A DNA stretch of 64,000 bases from Fimousia sp045616445 (lineage in GTDB: Bacteria; Bacillota; Clostridia; Lachnospirales; Lachnospiraceae). Where the stretch lies: assembly GCA_045616445.1 (NCBI GenBank), contig JAZLGR010000017.1, forward strand, positions 14,695-78,694, read 5' to 3'. The notes under the pieces were generated by a model. The model saw nothing but the letters and a program-made list of their open reading frames with translations. It ran no database searches and had not been told where the DNA came from. A program made the position numbers and the translations under genes. Every line of letters starts with the position of its first letter. Position 1 is the first letter of the stretch. This document shows positions 49,812 through 59,118 of the stretch, piece by piece.

Positions 49812-50753
49812 TTATTCTTCTTCTGTAGTTTCTTCTGCTGCTTCTGTTGTGTCTTCTGGTTCTTCTACTTTTGGATACATATCAAAAATAACATCTCCTG
49901 CTTTTGTGCCTCCACGGAACTGTGCTAAATCTTCCATGGTAACAAGCTGGAAGCCCTGATCGATGAGTTCAGGAACGATCTTCTTGGATGCTTTGTATGT
50001 GGATTCATATAAGGAATGCATCAGGATGATATCGCCATCCTTGATATCCTTGGTTGCTTTTTTGTATACCTTCTTCGCGTCACGGTATCTCCAGTCCTCT
50101 GTATCTACAGACCAGAGGATGATGGCACGGTCAATATTCTTTAATACGTCTTCGCTATATGCGCCTTCAGGGGCACGGAAGGAGATTGGCTTTGTATGTG
50201 CGCCATATTCCTTTAAGATCTTGTCATTCTTTTTCAGCTGTTTTTTCATGCCTTCTGTGGAAAGATTACGGATATTCTTGTGGTTGAAGGTATGGCTTGC
50301 AAGTTCACAGTAGGAATCAGAGATTGCCTGTTCTGCATCTCCCATATTAAAGAGGTCGATACGTTCTCCTACTTCATAGAAGGTAGCGCCGGATTCATAT
50401 TCATCAAAAAGTGCTACGAAATCCTTGGTAAACTGGGATGGACCGTCATCATAAGTAATGGCAACCATTGGTTTTTTGCCATCAACGGTTCTTGTCACTG
50501 CACCTTCGTCATCTGTGTAGTAGATCTTCTGTTCATCTTCGATGACGAATCTGCCCTTGGCAATTTCACCGTCTTCATTATAATAATACTGTTTGCCGTC
50601 TTTTTCTTCCCAGGTGTTGGTCTTCACTTCTTCTTTGAAGACATCTCCACCCTTTTTGCTTGTTTTTCCTTTCTTACCGCCACATGCGACAAGGCCAAAT
50701 GCCATTGTCACAACGAGCATGATTACTACTAACTGTTTTACTTTATTTCGCAT
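49812..50753 (-). CDS. Polysaccharide deacetylase lipoprotein (NodB domain, intact site)
   Basis: Lipoprotein of 313 residues (lipobox GLVAC, Cys24). A choline-binding-like repeat (about 48-95; KDGKQYYYNEDGE, QKIYYTDDEGA) precedes the NodB domain. All catalytic motifs are present: TYDDGPS (100-106), SHTFNH with both metal His (154, 158), RAPEG (193-197), WSVDTEDW and ILMHS (His246). It probably removes acetyl from cell-wall glycan. The C-terminus is Glu/Thr-rich. It is downstream of a degenerate paralogue. Confidence 0.9.
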   Translation of the reverse strand: MRNKVKQLVVIMLVVTMAFGLVACGGKKGKTSKKGGDVFKEEVKTNTWEEKDGKQYYYNEDGEIAKGRFVIEDEQKIYYTDDEGAVTRTVDGKKPMVAITYDDGPSQFTKDFVALFDEYESGATFYEVGERIDLFNMGDAEQAISDSYCELASHTFNHKNIRNLSTEGMKKQLKKNDKILKEYGAHTKPISFRAPEGAYSEDVLKNIDRAIILWSVDTEDWRYRDAKKVYKKATKDIKDGDIILMHSLYESTYKASKKIVPELIDQGFQLVTMEDLAQFRGGTKAGDVIFDMYPKVEEPEDTTEAAEETTEEE

Positions 50754-50784
50754 GAATACTTACTCCTGTTTCCTATACTAATCT

Positions 50785-52461
50785 TTAATCTTCTCCATCC
50801 ACCTGAGAATCACCTGGATTTGGTTCTGGTTCCGGACTCGGACTGCTTGTTGCCGCAGTTGTCTTCTCAGTTGCTGGTTTTTTCTTTTCTGTGGTTACCT
50901 TCTTTTTCTCTGTTGTCTTGGCAGCTGCTGCCGCAGTTGTTCCCTGCTGTGGCTGTGCTGCCTGATTATTGGCATTATTATTGTTATTCTGCTGCTGAGC
51001 AGTTGTGGTTGTTGTCACTTCTGTCGTCGCAGATGTTGGTGTCTGGGTTGTTGTCTTACCGCCGGATGGTGGGAAGGAGATATATGCACGTCCTTTCTCC
51101 ACGCCGCCCCTGAACTGCGCTAAATCCTGAACATTGACCAGCTGGAAGCCCTGACGGGTTAAGTTTGGTACGATCTTCTTCAATGCTTCCGCAGTTGGTT
51201 TCTTCAGGGCAGTAAGCATAATGATATCCCCATCGGAAATGTCTGTTGTGGCAATTTCTGTAATCTCATCCACATCCTGTGACTGCCAGTCATTGGTGTC
51301 AACAGTCCATAAGATGATTGGATGATTCACGGCTGATAAGATAGTTTCATTGATCACACCATTCGGTGTTCTGACATAAATCTCATTCTTGTCCGCTTCC
51401 TCTTCCGAAATACCCATCACACGATTTAAGATGGCATCCGTCTGACTGATCTCAGTGCTTATTTTTTCTTCATCGGTTTCAGAAAGCTTGTTGGTATAAG
51501 TATGGTTACCGAGCTGACAGTGAAGCTTTAATGCTCTCTCTTCAATCTCTTCCTTATCTTCAATTCGGTTACCGATTTCGAAGAAGGTTGCCTGAACATC
51601 ATATTCCTCCAGTACATCTAAGATATCCTCAGACACACCTGTTGGACCGTCGTCAAATGTCAGTGCCACCATTGGCTTGTTGCTGTCAATGGTCTTCTCT
51701 ACTGCGCCACGATTATTGGTGTAGTAAATCTTATCTTCCAGAACAAAACGTCCAATGGTAGGCATGCCGTCTTCACCATAATAGTAGCTCTTGCCGTCTG
51801 CCTCAACCCACTGATTCTTCTTCACATTCTGATTCTGTTCTTCCTGCTTCGCCTTATCACGAGCATCCTGTTCCAGCTTCTGTTTTTCCTGATAGACGTT
51901 ATAAACCTTATAGCAACCGATTCCAACAGCGACTGCCAAAACAATGATCAGGAGTACTTTGACCAGAGAGATTCTTCTGCCTGGATTTCCTGGCTTCTTT
52001 GGCTGCTTCGGCTGTTTTGGTGGCTGTTCTTTCTTCGGTTCTTCTTTTCTGGCCTGACGAAGTAGTGCTGGTTCCTTCGCTGTCTTTACAAACTTTGGAA
52101 CCTCCACATCTTTATCTGCTGCAGGCGCAGCTTTCTTAGGCTCCGGTTTTCTAGCTTTAGACTTTCTAGGTTCTGCTTTTCTTGGTTCTGGCTGTTTCGC
52201 CTCCACCTTTCTGGCTTCTGTCTTCGGTGCTTTCGGAGTCTTCACCTTCTTAGGCTTCTTATTCTTGACCTTTCTGCCACGTACCTTGTCTTCCTGCTGG
52301 CGCACGAATGCTTCACCGCTGCTTACGATACGGATATTACGCTTACGCTGTCTGGCTTCCTCTGAAATATACTCCCCCATTTCAGATTTTTCATAGACAA
52401 GATCCTTTTTTGTATGATTTTTAAAATTAATATTGTCTTTTTCTTTATTCTGATCGGACAT
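50785..52461 (-). CDS. NodB-domain membrane protein with degraded active site
   Basis: Protein of 558 residues: a cytoplasmic basic Lys/Pro/Ala-rich region (about 60-165, repeats such as PEPRKAEPRK), one TM helix (about 166-184), a repeat like that of its neighbour (ADGKSYYYGEDG), a NodB domain (about 258-440) and a long low-complexity Thr/Gln/Asn/Lys tail. Motif 1 TFDDGPT is kept, but motif 2 is NHTYTN (second metal His replaced by Asn324) and motif 5 reads IMLTA (catalytic His replaced by Thr). Probably not a working deacetylase; it could bind glycan. Start at 52461 with GAGG nine bases upstream. Confidence 0.85.
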   Translation of the reverse strand: MSDQNKEKDNINFKNHTKKDLVYEKSEMGEYISEEARQRKRNIRIVSSGEAFVRQQEDKVRGRKVKNKKPKKVKTPKAPKTEARKVEAKQPEPRKAEPRKSKARKPEPKKAAPAADKDVEVPKFVKTAKEPALLRQARKEEPKKEQPPKQPKQPKKPGNPGRRISLVKVLLIIVLAVAVGIGCYKVYNVYQEKQKLEQDARDKAKQEEQNQNVKKNQWVEADGKSYYYGEDGMPTIGRFVLEDKIYYTNNRGAVEKTIDSNKPMVALTFDDGPTGVSEDILDVLEEYDVQATFFEIGNRIEDKEEIEERALKLHCQLGNHTYTNKLSETDEEKISTEISQTDAILNRVMGISEEEADKNEIYVRTPNGVINETILSAVNHPIILWTVDTNDWQSQDVDEITEIATTDISDGDIIMLTALKKPTAEALKKIVPNLTRQGFQLVNVQDLAQFRGGVEKGRAYISFPPSGGKTTTQTPTSATTEVTTTTTAQQQNNNNNANNQAAQPQQGTTAAAAAKTTEKKKVTTEKKKPATEKTTAATSSPSPEPEPNPGDSQVDGED

Positions 52462-52629
52462 AGTAACTTCCCTCACTTTATTTCTATTCATAGTTACCCA
52501 TAGTATCTATATTATATGCTATTTAGAAATGATATGCAAATATCTAACAGTTACGAATTCCTTAAAATCCTATGAATTTCTCTTAAGAAATGGTATACTA
52601 TGGTATATAAAAAGAGAGGATAACTGACT

Positions 52630-53190
52630 ATGGATTTGAATAAAATCAGGAAGGATATCGATCGCATCGATTCCACCATGAAACCATTATTTATAGAGAG
52701 AATGGCATGTGGCGAACAGGTTGCCATGGCCAAAGCAGAAAGCGGTGGTGACGTCTACGCACCAGTACGGGAAGCTCAGGTAATCGCAGCCCGAACTGCA
52801 GATGTGGACCCGATCATCCGCGGTGAATATGAAGCTTTTCTGCTTCATCTTATGAGCTTAAACAGACGATACGAATATGGTCTGCTGCCAGAGATGCAGG
52901 AACGCACTTTAGATGAAGTGTTAGCCGCCGCCGGACTTTCCCGTGAGAGTGCACATGGAGAGCTGACAGTGACATTTGCCTGTGAGGAAGGAAGAAGCAA
53001 CTTGAATCTGGTGATCAACATGATCTCACTGAACAAAATCGCGCTGAAGAACCTGTCCATGGAAAGCGCAGACGGACTTCAGCAGGTAACTGCCACCTTA
53101 GTGGGCAATGTCAACGAAGGAAATATGAAGCAGCTGCTGTGCCAGCTTGCCAAAGAGACGAAGGAATTCGCCATCAAAGAATTGAAATAA
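52630..53190 (+). CDS. Chorismate mutase (AroQ type) with C-terminal extra domain
   Basis: Protein of 186 residues. The N-terminal AroQ helical domain (about 1-90) shows IRKDIDRIDSTMKPLFIERM and the later PVREAQVI, as in chorismate mutases that make prephenate. The C-terminal part (about 105-186) may be an ACT-like regulatory domain, judged from length and beta/alpha pattern only. No prephenate dehydratase is fused or adjacent. A TGG-TATACT extended -10 lies at 52591-52599. Confidence 0.8.
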   Translation: MDLNKIRKDIDRIDSTMKPLFIERMACGEQVAMAKAESGGDVYAPVREAQVIAARTADVDPIIRGEYEAFLLHLMSLNRRYEYGLLPEMQERTLDEVLAAAGLSRESAHGELTVTFACEEGRSNLNLVINMISLNKIALKNLSMESADGLQQVTATLVGNVNEGNMKQLLCQLAKETKEFAIKELK

Positions 53191-53196
53191 AGATAG

Positions 53197-53232
53197 AAAA
53201 AGAGCGTAGCCAAACCGGCTGCGCTCTCTTTA
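53197..53232. terminator. Bidirectional terminator between chorismate mutase and MarR genes
   Basis: Eleven-base stem AGAGCGTAGCC/GGCTGCGCTCT with a five-base loop, A on the left and T on the right. Confidence 0.82.
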
Positions 53233-53673
53233 TTTTTCGTCTAATGCACTTTCGATATTCAATGTCATCTTGCGAATGACATCCATCGCGATGGTTAACT
53301 CCTCATCGCCAAGATTCTTCATTACGATATCCTGGATATCCTGATGAACGACCTCCACTTCCCTGGCAATCTCAATGGCACCTTCATTGAGAATGATATG
53401 TGCGAATCGGCGGTCGAATTCGTCCTTCTCCAAACGAACAAGGCCACGCTCTGCCATACGGTGAACGGACTGGGAAATGTGTCCCTTCGTATATACCTGA
53501 AGCTCTAACAGATCCTTCGGTGTATTATACTGTTCTCCGTTTGTGTAAAGATAGTAAATAACATCCATATCAATCTTGGTCAGAGAATACTTCTTCTTCA
53601 GATCTTCTGTAAAACGGTCATATAATCTGCGGGTACGTGTACCATAAATAAGATTTTCAACGTCCTGATTCAT
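53230..53673 (-). CDS. MarR-family transcriptional regulator
   Basis: Winged-helix regulator of 147 residues with LQVYTKGHISQSVHRMAERGLV (recognition helix) and the wing DEFDRRFAHIILNEGA. The ligand is unknown. It is divergent from the TSUP transporter gene, a likely target. Its own promoter is TTGATT-N17-TATATT. Confidence 0.9.
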   Translation of the reverse strand: MNQDVENLIYGTRTRRLYDRFTEDLKKKYSLTKIDMDVIYYLYTNGEQYNTPKDLLELQVYTKGHISQSVHRMAERGLVRLEKDEFDRRFAHIILNEGAIEIAREVEVVHQDIQDIVMKNLGDEELTIAMDVIRKMTLNIESALDEK

Positions 53674-53729
53674 GTAAAATCCCCCTTTCTGATCTACATT
53701 CTTCTCACTTTACTAAATTCTTTAAGATG

Positions 53730-53758
53730 AATATATCATTGAATAGATGTATAATCAA
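53730..53758 (-). promoter_or_regulatory. Predicted marR-type gene promoter
   Basis: Minus strand TTGATT, 17 bases, TATATT. Confidence 0.6.
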
Positions 53759-53811
53759 GTGAAAAAATTTCATGAATTCCTATTATTCTTGTCATTATAA
53801 TTTTATAGCGA

Positions 53812-53840
53812 TTGATTTAGCGCCAGTTTCCTTATATAAT
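53812..53840 (+). promoter_or_regulatory. Predicted promoter of the TSUP gene
   Basis: TTGATT, 17 bases, TATAAT, 44 bases before the start. Confidence 0.65.
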
Positions 53841-53883
53841 CAGAGATGCATTTTGAAAATACAGACGAAAGGATTACCAATAT

Positions 53884-54633
53884 ATGCTTACCAAATTACT
53901 TATTATCTGTCCGCTGGTCTTTCTGGCCGGCTTTGTGGACGCCATCGGCGGAGGCGGCGGTCTCATCTCCCTGCCAGCTTACATGTTCGCAGGACTCCCT
54001 CCCCACAACGCCATTGCAACCAATAAAATCAGCTCCTGTATGGGCACCACTGCTGCCACGGCCAATTTCATCCGTATGGGCTTTATCCCATGGAAGTTAG
54101 CCATTCCATGTATCATCACCGCAGTGGGCGGTTCCTACATCGGCGCAAGACTTTCCATGATCGCCAGCAACCATGCTTTACAGATCTTTATGCTGATCTT
54201 CCTGCCGATTCTTGGAATCTACATTCTTTTTTCAAAAAAAATCGGAGATACCGAAGAAAAACCAGTCACAAAGAAGGCCTTTGGCATCGGTTTACTCTGT
54301 GCCTTCTTCATCGGCATGTACGATGGATTTTACGGACCAGGCACCGGAACCTTCTTAGTGCTTGCCTTTACCAAGCTTGCCAAATTAGACCTTTACAAGG
54401 CTTCCGGCATGACCAAAGCAATCAACTTAACGACCAATATCACCTCCATGATCACCTTCATTCTCCACGGACAGGCCATCATCATCATCGGTCTGATCGC
54501 AGGCGTATGCTCCATCGGAGGCAACTTACTTGGTTCTAACATGCTCATCAACAATGCAGAGAAGATTGTCAGACCGATCATCTTAACGGTCATCACCATC
54601 TTCCTGATCAAATCTATCATGGGACTCGTATAA
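53884..54633 (+). CDS. TSUP (TauE/SafE) family membrane transporter
   Basis: Membrane protein of 249 residues with about eight helices in two repeats. FVDAIGGGGGLISLPAYM and the second-half match DGFYGPGTGTFLVLAF are the paired TSUP signatures. Members move sulfite, sulfonates or other small organic anions; the substrate is not known. It may be regulated by the divergent MarR gene. Confidence 0.92.
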   Translation: MLTKLLIICPLVFLAGFVDAIGGGGGLISLPAYMFAGLPPHNAIATNKISSCMGTTAATANFIRMGFIPWKLAIPCIITAVGGSYIGARLSMIASNHALQIFMLIFLPILGIYILFSKKIGDTEEKPVTKKAFGIGLLCAFFIGMYDGFYGPGTGTFLVLAFTKLAKLDLYKASGMTKAINLTTNITSMITFILHGQAIIIIGLIAGVCSIGGNLLGSNMLINNAEKIVRPIILTVITIFLIKSIMGLV

Positions 54634-54649
54634 CTATGATCAAAATCTA

Positions 54650-54680
54650 AGGACTGACTCAAAGAGCCAGTTCTTTTTTT
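54650..54680 (+). terminator. Terminator of the TSUP gene
   Basis: Stem AGGACTGACTC/GAGCCAGTTCT (with G-U pairs), loop AAA, then seven T. Confidence 0.8.
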
Positions 54681-54689
54681 ATCTGTTTT

Positions 54690-55991
54690 TTAATGGCTGT
54701 TGGAACGGGCAATGGCATACACCATCACCACTGCTGTCAGCATTTCCGCTGCCGGAAAGGCCAGCCAAATCCCAGTCATGCCAAAGAGCTTCGCCATCAA
54801 TACTGCACATAGGGTAATCACCACAAATCCACGCATCATGGAAGTGATGGAGGACCATACTGCATTGGCAGTGGCGGCCAGATAGCCTGTCCCTACGATA
54901 TTAAATCCAGCAAAAAGATAGCCCAGGAAATATAACTTCACACCCTGAACAGCAAGTTCTGCCATCTGAGCGTTGTGTTCCGCGTTAAACACAGACACAA
55001 TTCCGGTGGCACAGGTGTTGGCAATGCCTATAACGATCATGGCACTGGCCAGTGCGGTGAGCAGGGATAATTGCAATACTTTTTTCACAGATTGCTGGTC
55101 TTTCCTGCCATAATACTCAGATACAAGAGGCTGCGCTCCCTGGGAGATGCCGCCAAAGACTGCACTTGCCACGATGGCAACATTGGCAATGACACCGAAG
55201 GCTGCCACTCCCACATTGCCAGTGAGGCCTAAAATCAGGAAATTAAATAGCATGGTGATGACCCCTGAGGCCATCTCTCCTACAAAGCCTGAAAAGCCCA
55301 GCTTGGCTGCACGGATCATCAGCCGTGGATTGGGAATCTGCCAGAGAAAACGGACATGATTGTGCTTTGATAAAAAGTGGATCATGCAGACGCAGATGCC
55401 AAATACCGGCGCTAAGGCCGTTGCCAGTGCTGCTCCTGCCATTCCCATGCCAAGCGGGAACATGAGCACATAGTCCGCCACAATATTAAAGAGATTGCTG
55501 GACACTGTGGCTGTCATGGCCAGGGTTGGATTATGATCGTTGCGCACGAAGGCATTGCACACATAATTCAGGGCAAAGAATGGTGCCATGGACAGGAAGA
55601 TGTGGGTATAGGCCCGCCCTGTCTCGATGATCACCTGATCGCCACCCATGATGGCAAGGACTTTGTCCGGGAAGAACAAGCCAAGAGGCATCAGCAGGCC
55701 GCAAAGGATCAGTGCCCAGAAGACGGCATTGGAGAAATAGCCATCGGCTTGATCTGACCCCTGGGAAAGCTCGATCTTGTATCGGGTGGCAGAGCCCAGC
55801 CCTAACAGGGTTCCGATTCCGAAGACCAGACTGTAGAAGGGCAGCACCAGATTCAGTGCCGCAATCCCATTGGCTCCCTCTGCAATGGATATAAAAAATG
55901 TGTCCGCCAGAACATAGGCGGAGATTCCGATCATGCCAATGATGTTCTGGGACACATATCGTATAAATTGTTTGGTTACAGAATTCTTCAT
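54690..55991 (-). CDS. MATE-family efflux transporter
   Basis: Twelve-helix MATE protein of 433 residues with two homologous halves, close in pattern to the DinF/NorM-like group (SQNIIGMIGISAYVLADTFF, NPTLAMTATVSSNLFNIVADY, SEYYGRKDQQSVKKV). It would export cationic drugs or metabolites by ion exchange. The ATG lacks a clear Shine-Dalgarno. Last gene of the CLC-EamA-HAD-MATE operon, 38 bases after the HAD gene. Confidence 0.9.
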   Translation of the reverse strand: MKNSVTKQFIRYVSQNIIGMIGISAYVLADTFFISIAEGANGIAALNLVLPFYSLVFGIGTLLGLGSATRYKIELSQGSDQADGYFSNAVFWALILCGLLMPLGLFFPDKVLAIMGGDQVIIETGRAYTHIFLSMAPFFALNYVCNAFVRNDHNPTLAMTATVSSNLFNIVADYVLMFPLGMGMAGAALATALAPVFGICVCMIHFLSKHNHVRFLWQIPNPRLMIRAAKLGFSGFVGEMASGVITMLFNFLILGLTGNVGVAAFGVIANVAIVASAVFGGISQGAQPLVSEYYGRKDQQSVKKVLQLSLLTALASAMIVIGIANTCATGIVSVFNAEHNAQMAELAVQGVKLYFLGYLFAGFNIVGTGYLAATANAVWSSITSMMRGFVVITLCAVLMAKLFGMTGIWLAFPAAEMLTAVVMVYAIARSNSH

Positions 55992-56029
55992 ATATAATGC
56001 TTATAATACTAAATCTATATTAGAAAATC

Positions 56030-56836
56030 TTAAATCAGTTCAAAATGGGCCAAAGCCTTGGCAATTCCATCATTGTCCAAAGTATCGGTCACATAGGTTA
56101 CAATCTGGGCCAGATCCTCGAATCCGTTGCCCATGAGCACAGCTTCTGCTGTATGTTCAAGCATAGAAATATCATTATAGGAGTCTCCAAAACTGATAGT
56201 ATCTTCTATGGATGCACCTGCAAATCGCACCACATCATCAATTCCTGTCGCCTTGGTATATCCCTTCGGAATGACTTCCCAGAAATCCTCACTACGCTCA
56301 ATAATATCAAAATGTTCTTCCAAGAATCGACGGTATTCCACCGGCGGATTCTTCGGATCGTACCACATGGAGAACTTATCCACATGGAAATCAATATCCT
56401 CCGGACTTTTCACGTCATAATTGTAGTAGCGCACCTTCGCGCCCTGCTTTGTGAAGAAGTATTCCATCACCGGAAGATCCTTAAATTCTGCTTCCGGCGG
56501 AAACATCAGCCCAAACTCGCCCTCAAAGAAGATATCGATGTGCTCTTTTTCATTCCAGCGAATCAGCTCGTAAATCAGCTCTTTAGAAATTTCCACATGC
56601 TGCATCTCCTGACCCTTGAAGATGATATGGGTTCCGCACCCACAGATATATCCGTCAAATGGAAAGGCTGTGACATTATCGCCCACGGATCCCATCGGTC
56701 TGCCAGTGTTGACAAAGCAGAGGTGTCCATTTGCCTGGGCCTTACGCATAGCTTCGGCTGCAGATGGTGTAATCTGTCCATGTCCTTCCGGAAGAAGGGT
56801 GCCGTCCAAGTCAAAAAATAATAATTTACGATTCAT
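56030..56836 (-). CDS. Cof-type HAD phosphatase
   Basis: HAD hydrolase of 268 residues, subfamily IIB, with motif I FFDLDGTLLPEGHG, motif II VNTGRP, a Lys in PKGYTKATG and motif IV SFGDSYNDISML. Cof-type enzymes dephosphorylate sugar phosphates, flavin or PLP. The start overlaps the EamA stop by one base (TAATG). Confidence 0.92.
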   Translation of the reverse strand: MNRKLLFFDLDGTLLPEGHGQITPSAAEAMRKAQANGHLCFVNTGRPMGSVGDNVTAFPFDGYICGCGTHIIFKGQEMQHVEISKELIYELIRWNEKEHIDIFFEGEFGLMFPPEAEFKDLPVMEYFFTKQGAKVRYYNYDVKSPEDIDFHVDKFSMWYDPKNPPVEYRRFLEEHFDIIERSEDFWEVIPKGYTKATGIDDVVRFAGASIEDTISFGDSYNDISMLEHTAEAVLMGNGFEDLAQIVTYVTDTLDNDGIAKALAHFELI

Positions 56837-57762
56837 TATGCCTGCTCCTTTCCGCCTGGCTGTCGGTTAACGATGTAGATTCCCGTACAAACAAGGACAA
56901 GTGCTGCCAGATTCTTCACATTGAGGAAATCCTCGTGAAGGAAGATACCGGATAAGATTACACCAAAAAGTGGATTGGAGAATCCGAAGATGGCTACCTG
57001 TCCCACCGGATTATGCTTTAATAAGATGGTCCAGATGGTAAATGCCACAGAGGAGATTAGCACCAGGTATGCGAATAAGATGTATGATTTTGGTCCCACT
57101 GGAGACAGCTCGCCGCCAAGAAGGAAGCCAAATAAAATCAGAATCAGTCCCCCAAAGGTCAGCTGATATGCGGTGAGCATGATTGGATTGCGCCCTTTGG
57201 TGATGAATTTTACCATAACGGAGCTGATACCGTAGGCAGTGGCACAGATTAAGATAAATCCTTCCCCGTTAAAATGCATGTTGCCCACGAAACCGCCTTT
57301 GGTAAAGTTGACAAGGACAACCCCTGCAAAGCCTAAGAGGCAGCCGATGGCCTTTGCTCCATTTAATTTTTCGCCCTTTACAACAAAATGGGCTGTGATG
57401 ATGGAGACAAATACATTGGCAGCATTGATGATGGCACCCTTGCCACCTGCAGTGTTGGCCATGCCAAGATAAAAGAAGATATATTGAATGGTCGTCTGGA
57501 TAAAGCCTAAGATGGCGATGGCAGACAGATCCGCTTTTTTCGGAAGTAACAGCTGTCTTTCTAACATGGAGCCTACGATGAGGACGACGATTCCGGCAAT
57601 GGTAAAACGAAAGCCTGCGAAGTAGATCTGGCTTGCCGCTCCCTGTACCTGGAACCATTCATAGCCCATCTTTACGCTTGGGAATGCACTTCCCCATAAG
57701 GCACAACAAAAAAGTGCCAATAAGGCCACAACGACCGGATTTTTAATCAAAGAATTGTTCAT
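56836..57762 (-). CDS. DMT-superfamily (EamA) transporter
   Basis: Membrane protein of 308 residues with ten helices as two EamA repeats (FCCALWGSAFPSVKMGYEW at the start; SSVAFTIWTILLKHNPVG in the second half). Exporters of amino acids or metabolites belong here; the substrate is unknown. Three bases after the CLC gene. Confidence 0.9.
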   Translation of the reverse strand: MNNSLIKNPVVVALLALFCCALWGSAFPSVKMGYEWFQVQGAASQIYFAGFRFTIAGIVVLIVGSMLERQLLLPKKADLSAIAILGFIQTTIQYIFFYLGMANTAGGKGAIINAANVFVSIITAHFVVKGEKLNGAKAIGCLLGFAGVVLVNFTKGGFVGNMHFNGEGFILICATAYGISSVMVKFITKGRNPIMLTAYQLTFGGLILILFGFLLGGELSPVGPKSYILFAYLVLISSVAFTIWTILLKHNPVGQVAIFGFSNPLFGVILSGIFLHEDFLNVKNLAALVLVCTGIYIVNRQPGGKEQA

Positions 57763-57765
57763 AAT

Positions 57766-58980
57766 CTACCCCTCCAGTTCCTGATGTCCATTCTCACGCT
57801 GCTTGCCATAGATGGTTTTGTTGCCGTTGATCGCATAGGCAATGGCGCAGACAATGGCAAAATAGATAACATTCTGAGGTCCGAACACCTCAACACCAAT
57901 GAAGATTGGTGCCAGCAGTGTATTGGTTGCACTGCCGAATACCGCTGCGTAGCCAAGGGCTGCAATCAGCATCACTGGAAGGCCGAAGACGCCAGCCAGA
58001 ACAACGCCCAAGGATGCCCCAATGGAAAAGAGCGGGGTAACCTCGCCGCCCTGATAGCCTGCTGCCAGGGTGATGATGGTCAGTATAAATTTCAAAATAA
58101 AGTCATAACCATAGACTGTATCGCCGGTAAATGACGCTGTAATCAGATTGGTTCCAAGACCGCAGTATCTGCCCATATGAAGGATCAGCAGCACAACGGA
58201 TAAGCCGATGCCGATGCCGAAGATTCTTGCGTAACCATTGGGAATCCACTTGGCAAACAGCTTTTTTGCTCCTCCCAAACAGTGTGCAAATGCACCTCCC
58301 ACAATTCCAAAGATCACGGCAATCAGGATGACCTTGCCAGCGGTTTGCGGGGTAAAGTTCAAGGTGTCGGTAACATTTACAAAAAACTTCTCAAGGCCTA
58401 AAAAGCTTGAGGTGTTGCTTGATACAAAGGCTGCGATGAGGCATGGAAGAAGGGATTCGTAGATGAGAGAGCCTGCCACCAGAACCTCCAGAGCGAAGAA
58501 TGTCGCCGCAAGGGGTGTCTGAAAGAGGCCGCCAAATCCGGCTGCCATACCCATGATCAGATAGATGCGGGCATTGTTCTCTGCGTGAAAGATCTTCCCG
58601 ATGGCATGGGATACTGTGGCACCGATCTGAACGGCAACGCCTTCACGGCCTGCAGAACCCCCAAAGAGATGAGTCATCCAGGTTGTGACCATAATCAGCG
58701 GCACCAGCCAAAGGGGAATCTCGTCATTGACCTGAAACCCGGTATCAAATACCAGACCCATACCGCCCAGTGCTTTTTCGCTTACTCTCTTATATAAGAA
58801 GAGAATGAGTAAACCGGCAATACCCAAAAATGGCACTAAGTAAGGCACATGGCCCCCTCGAAAGCCGGTAATGGCAATCAGCACTCTGCCAAACAAAGCA
58901 TCAATGGCTCCAACAATCAGCCCAATGAGCACTGCGCTTGCACAGTAGATGATCTGTTTCTTTATATATTCCAAGTTCAT
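57766..58980 (-). CDS. CLC-family channel/antiporter, resembling fluoride-type CLC
   Basis: CLC protein of 404 residues with about ten to eleven helices and no cytoplasmic CBS domains. The gating motif is GREGVAVQIG (111-120, Glu113) and the C-terminal motif GGEVTPLF (311-318). The form HLFGGSAGREG-x-VQ and GGEVTPLF, in place of GREGP and GxFxP, resembles bacterial CLC-F fluoride/proton antiporters as I remember them. No fluoride riboswitch is seen upstream. First gene of a four-gene operon with EamA, HAD and MATE. Confidence 0.82.
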   Translation of the reverse strand: MNLEYIKKQIIYCASAVLIGLIVGAIDALFGRVLIAITGFRGGHVPYLVPFLGIAGLLILFLYKRVSEKALGGMGLVFDTGFQVNDEIPLWLVPLIMVTTWMTHLFGGSAGREGVAVQIGATVSHAIGKIFHAENNARIYLIMGMAAGFGGLFQTPLAATFFALEVLVAGSLIYESLLPCLIAAFVSSNTSSFLGLEKFFVNVTDTLNFTPQTAGKVILIAVIFGIVGGAFAHCLGGAKKLFAKWIPNGYARIFGIGIGLSVVLLILHMGRYCGLGTNLITASFTGDTVYGYDFILKFILTIITLAAGYQGGEVTPLFSIGASLGVVLAGVFGLPVMLIAALGYAAVFGSATNTLLAPIFIGVEVFGPQNVIYFAIVCAIAYAINGNKTIYGKQRENGHQELEG

Positions 58981-59006
58981 ATTAATTTCCTCCTGTCATG
59001 AAAAAA

Positions 59007-59035
59007 ATCATACCATAGGAAGGAATCAAATACAA
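59007..59035 (-). promoter_or_regulatory. Predicted promoter of the CLC operon
   Basis: Minus strand TTGTAT, 17 bases, TGG-TATGAT (extended -10). Confidence 0.5.
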
Positions 59036-59057
59036 TGAAAAAAGAATGGAATCTGTC

Positions 59058-59086
59058 TTTCAAAATGGCTTAAAATCAAGTATAAT
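59058..59086 (+). promoter_or_regulatory. Predicted promoter of the 120-residue membrane protein gene
   Basis: TTTCAA, 17 bases, TATAAT. Confidence 0.5.
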
Positions 59087-59118
59087 AGTTAAGTTCATAG
59101 AAGTAAGGAGGAGAAAAA

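Noticed and set aside
51000..51100. Low-complexity tract as a non-coding repeat
   Set aside because: It is the Thr/Gln/Asn-rich C-terminal tail of the NodB-like membrane protein, in frame with the domain.
58981..59118. Possible fluoride riboswitch before the CLC gene
   Set aside because: Searched by eye for the conserved GGnGAUG...GCC start and the downstream pseudoknot on the minus strand; not present. Only an ordinary extended -10 promoter is seen.
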